Part shown: positions 24,997 to 27,133 of the stretch, one piece after another
Position numbering within the stretch: position 1 is the first letter of the stretch
How the letters are laid out: each line of letters starts with the position of its first letter
Virus record (IMG/VR): IMGVR_UViG_3300042924_000756
Location: 1 to 27,133 of that record
Reading direction: 5' to 3' (one strand)
DNA: 27,133 nt
DNA from: a virus
Program-made: the position numbers and the translations under genes
The notes under the pieces: model-generated
Database searches by the model: none
Seen by the model: the letters and a program-made list of their open reading frames with translations, nothing else
Told to the model about the DNA's origin: nothing

Positions 24997-25809
24997 TTAA
25001 CTTACCACTTCTTTCAATCGTGCTCTCATGATATTAACTTGTCCTGAGTTCTTAGCATTTTTGAAGAAAATAACAGCATCAGTTAAATCATCTCCGATTG
25101 TCTCGTCTTGGAAAATAACTTGGTTCCCAATACGACGAAGAACTGACTTTTCTACCATCTCTTCAATTTCTGCTTGAATCTCTAAGTTTTTATCCTTAGC
25201 ATATTTCAAGAAGCGGCCCGGCTCTCTTTCTTTATAATCGTACAGGTTATTCTCGAGCTCAATTGAAGTTAATCTATCTGGATTACCACCTGTTAAAACT
25301 CTGAGAAGCATTCTCATTATTTTCTCATCAGATGAAATCTTAATAAACTCTTTATCGGCATCTTTCTTAATCTGCACTCGTTCATTCTTTTTAAGCAAGT
25401 CTCTTTGTGGATCGTAGATGTAGAATCGTTTGTTCGAGTCTGTCATCATCTCATCTTCACTAGAAGCTACATGCTTATGCTTTTGACACCATTTAAAATA
25501 GATGTAATCCATCGTATTAGCAGGTGTCCCATTTTCGTCAACTGTAACGTCAAGCTCAACTCCTTCAAAAGGAACTCTTAGACTTAAACTAGCCCAAAAG
25601 TCTTTAGTTTTTGCTGGCCATTCTTGGTGACCTGGTGGAACGTCAATAAAGTTTTTTAAGAGTTTTTCCTCTTCTTTCCCTTCTACTCCTTTGAGTGGAA
25701 GTCGATCCACAAACATTGAACCTAGTTTAACTTTAGCTCCTGCTCGGATCTCTTTTGGTAGGTGATTCATCACCTCTTTTCTACGAATAATAACAGTAGA
25801 CTTTTCCAT
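24997..25809 (-). CDS. Conserved capsid-adjacent protein, 270 aa, unknown function
   Basis: ATG at 25809, TAA at 24997, 22 nt before the next gene. The protein is soluble and charged: a basic N-terminus (MEKSTVIIRRKEVMNHLPKE), a beta-like region with LRVPFEGVELDVTVDENGTP, then a YIYFKWCQKHKHV segment. The C-terminal half is strongly charged helix (DLLKKNERVQIKKDADKEF, MRMLLRVLTGG, and EIQAEIEEMVEKSVLRRIG). Neither Cys clusters nor membrane segments occur. Genes of this size directly follow the capsid gene in crAss-like phages, but I know no function for them. Possibilities include a capsid assembly helper or a minor head protein. It is the first gene after the capsid terminator-like hairpin, with about 80 nt of A/T-rich leader, so it may have its own promoter. 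Confidence 0.72.
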   Translation of the reverse strand: MEKSTVIIRRKEVMNHLPKEIRAGAKVKLGSMFVDRLPLKGVEGKEEEKLLKNFIDVPPGHQEWPAKTKDFWASLSLRVPFEGVELDVTVDENGTPANTMDYIYFKWCQKHKHVASSEDEMMTDSNKRFYIYDPQRDLLKKNERVQIKKDADKEFIKISSDEKIMRMLLRVLTGGNPDRLTSIELENNLYDYKEREPGRFLKYAKDKNLEIQAEIEEMVEKSVLRRIGNQVIFQDETIGDDLTDAVIFFKNAKNSGQVNIMRARLKEVVS

Positions 25810-25892
25810 ATAAGTTCTTTTTTCAGTCCTTGGGAAAGAATAACCAAGTTTTTAATTAGTGACTTTACTTTTATACTTTTTATATCTTAAGT

Positions 25893-25925
25893 AAAAGGGA
25901 GGGAGATTTTACTCTCCCCCCTTTT
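25893..25925 (-). terminator. Hairpin after the capsid gene (terminator-like)
   Basis: About 22 nt past the capsid gene's TAA, AAAAGGG-A-GGGAGA (25893-25906) pairs with TCTCCCCCCTTTT (25913-25925) around a 6-nt loop; one A is bulged. On the minus strand the 3' arm ends in TTTT, but no long T-run follows, so termination is probably partial. It resembles the hairpin after the 335-aa gene in stem composition and in its AAAA/TTTT brackets, and could also protect the capsid mRNA end. Confidence 0.65.
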
Positions 25926-25946
25926 ATTGCAAACCAAACACACAAA

Positions 25947-27133
25947 TTACGATGCAACACACTGAAGATCCAAGCTTGTATCGAAACGACGAAGCAAGAT
26001 ACCAGCAGTCTTAAGCATGTGAACAGAAGCACCGTCAATATCACTTGCACGAGTGTCATTACCAGTGAATCCTTTTGGAATTACTGAACCGGCAACACAC
26101 CAACGAAGCATTTCACGACCTTTCTTGTTGATCATTTGTAGGTTGTTCTCACCATCATAAGTAGATTGGTCAACGAACACCATACGGTATGATTCAAGTG
26201 GAAGACCAGATACTGGGTGCTTAACAGAAGCTTGAGCTACAGGTCCGTGGTCAAACAAAGGAACTTTAACTACGTTAACTCTGTGACCATCTACGTGCTC
26301 ATAGCTAGTGAAGTAACCAGTAATACCCAAGTTACGACCAGAGCCAGTAATGAAGTAAGGCTGTGAAGTTTGAAGGAATGTATTGGAACCATAGTATGCT
26401 TTCAATGCACGGTCAAACTCACGAGCTCCTCCGATACCAGTGTAAAGAGTAACTTGCTTATCAGTAGCATCAGTCATTCCATAGAACAAATCACCAATAA
26501 CTTCTTCAATCTTATTCTGAGTAAGAGTTGCATAAGTATCTTTGTTGATGATCTGTTCGAAAAGACCAGGACCAGAGATAACTGGCTGACCATTTTCATC
26601 AAGCATAGTGGTTGTACCAGTAGCATCGTGGGTCTTCTGACCATACCAGTAGTACATTTCACACTCTTCTTTGAACTTAATCATATGACGATACTCTTCG
26701 TAGTCCATCCATAGCTTAGTCTTAGAACCTTCTTTCAAAGGAAGTTCAAACTGAGCTACATAATCTTTAGCATTACCAGAGAAGTGGTAAGACTTACGAA
26801 TAGTACCAATTTTAGAACGAACGAGACCAGGAGCAGTCCAGTTAGATGCATTTCCACGAGAGAAATCTACACCTACGTTAGCATACAATTGACCCCAAAG
26901 TGCTCCATCAGCCAAGTCAGCTGCAGGAATAGAAGCAACATCTGGAGAAACAATTTTCAAAGTGTACTTCCAACCAGATCCGTCAGGAACAGGTTCAGTC
27001 ATAATACGGGCCAACTTACCACTCTGAGAAACAAGAGTATAAGGGAAAATGAACCACTTATCAGGGAAGGTCAAAGCGAAAGGTGCTCCACCTGCTCCAT
27101 TACCTGAGCTAGCGATTACTGGACGAACGTTGA
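25947..27133 (-). CDS. Major capsid protein (5' end off window)
   Basis: The frame is open to the right edge, so the N-terminus lies outside; about 395 residues are visible and the stop is TAA at 25947. Recognisable crAss capsid features include FPDKWFIFPYTLVSQSGKLA near the visible start, GLPLESYRMVFVDQSTYDG, NKKGREMLRWCVAGSVIPKGF, and the C-terminal block RASDIDGASVHMLKTAGI followed by LLRRFDTSLDLQC. These match my memory of the crAss-like HK97-fold major capsid protein, the main shell subunit. The TTG at 27074 is internal, not a start. Arg codons are almost all CGT, unlike most of the window, which fits very high expression. A hairpin follows the stop. The capsid gene opens the visible structural run. 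Confidence 0.92.
   Translation of the reverse strand, partial: NVRPVIASSGNGAGGAPFALTFPDKWFIFPYTLVSQSGKLARIMTEPVPDGSGWKYTLKIVSPDVASIPAADLADGALWGQLYANVGVDFSRGNASNWTAPGLVRSKIGTIRKSYHFSGNAKDYVAQFELPLKEGSKTKLWMDYEEYRHMIKFKEECEMYYWYGQKTHDATGTTTMLDENGQPVISGPGLFEQIINKDTYATLTQNKIEEVIGDLFYGMTDATDKQVTLYTGIGGAREFDRALKAYYGSNTFLQTSQPYFITGSGRNLGITGYFTSYEHVDGHRVNVVKVPLFDHGPVAQASVKHPVSGLPLESYRMVFVDQSTYDGENNLQMINKKGREMLRWCVAGSVIPKGFTGNDTRASDIDGASVHMLKTAGILLRRFDTSLDLQCVAS

Noticed and set aside
26370-26714. Plus-strand open frame of 114 aa opposite the capsid gene
   Set aside because: Antisense shadow of conserved capsid codons with no independent support.
1-27133. TAG or TGA reassignment in this region
   Set aside because: Every long gene reads through without in-frame TAG or TGA, so the standard code fits; the single TAG stop is noted separately.
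1-27133. tRNA genes, CRISPR arrays, insertion sequences, integrases
   Set aside because: No cloverleaf-like region in the short gaps, no regularly spaced repeats, and no transposase or recombinase motifs in any frame examined.

Overview
The window is part of the virion-structure region of a tailed phage genome. It most resembles a crAss-like phage (order Crassvirales), a group of podovirus-like phages that infect Bacteroidota. Four things support this. (1) The right edge holds most of a crAss-type major capsid protein. (2) It is followed by the order typical of the group: a P22 gp4-like connector protein, an IHF/HU-like protein, a tail tubular/ring protein, a very long beta-rich tail protein, then a run of giant proteins. 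(3) The DNA is AT-rich. (4) Most starts lack a clear Shine-Dalgarno sequence, as is usual for Bacteroidota and their phages. Family names come from recall of protein sequence patterns, with no database search.

All recognised genes lie on the minus strand, so the region reads from right to left. Nothing on the plus strand looks like a gene. Packing is very tight: several stop/start junctions overlap or are 1-3 nt apart, and no gene-free stretch exceeds 300 nt. The standard code fits: TAA ends nearly every gene, with one TGA and one TAG.

Right part (about 27.1-18.4 kb), in order of transcription: major capsid protein (5' end off the window), an uncharacterised 270-aa protein, a 382-aa structural protein, an abundant-looking 335-aa structural protein, two small proteins (153 aa Cys-rich; 169 aa), a 420-aa fibre-like protein with a tail-fibre repeat motif, a 143-aa helical protein, a possible 21-aa peptide, the gp4-like connector, a DUF6321-like Cys protein, a small membrane protein (holin candidate) and a short helical protein. 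Hairpins follow the capsid gene and the 335-aa gene.

Middle (18.5-11.4 kb): a Lys/Arg-rich 231-aa protein, the IHF/HU-like protein, the tail tubular/ring protein and a 1659-aa tail protein that resembles the crAss tail 'muzzle' and P22 gp10.

Left part (11.4-0 kb): three large proteins of 813, 759 and 2046 aa, which look like virion cargo/ejection proteins, and the first 82 codons of another protein that runs off the window. That last gene may begin the giant virion RNA polymerase polyprotein, but this is inference. Between the 813- and 759-aa genes lies a well-formed 79-80-codon frame with no usable start codon. One extra A after an ATG would turn it into a normal gene, which makes it the most checkable anomaly in the window.

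Together these genes build the capsid, portal-to-tail connector, tail barrel and fibres, and probably the proteins packaged for ejection into the host.
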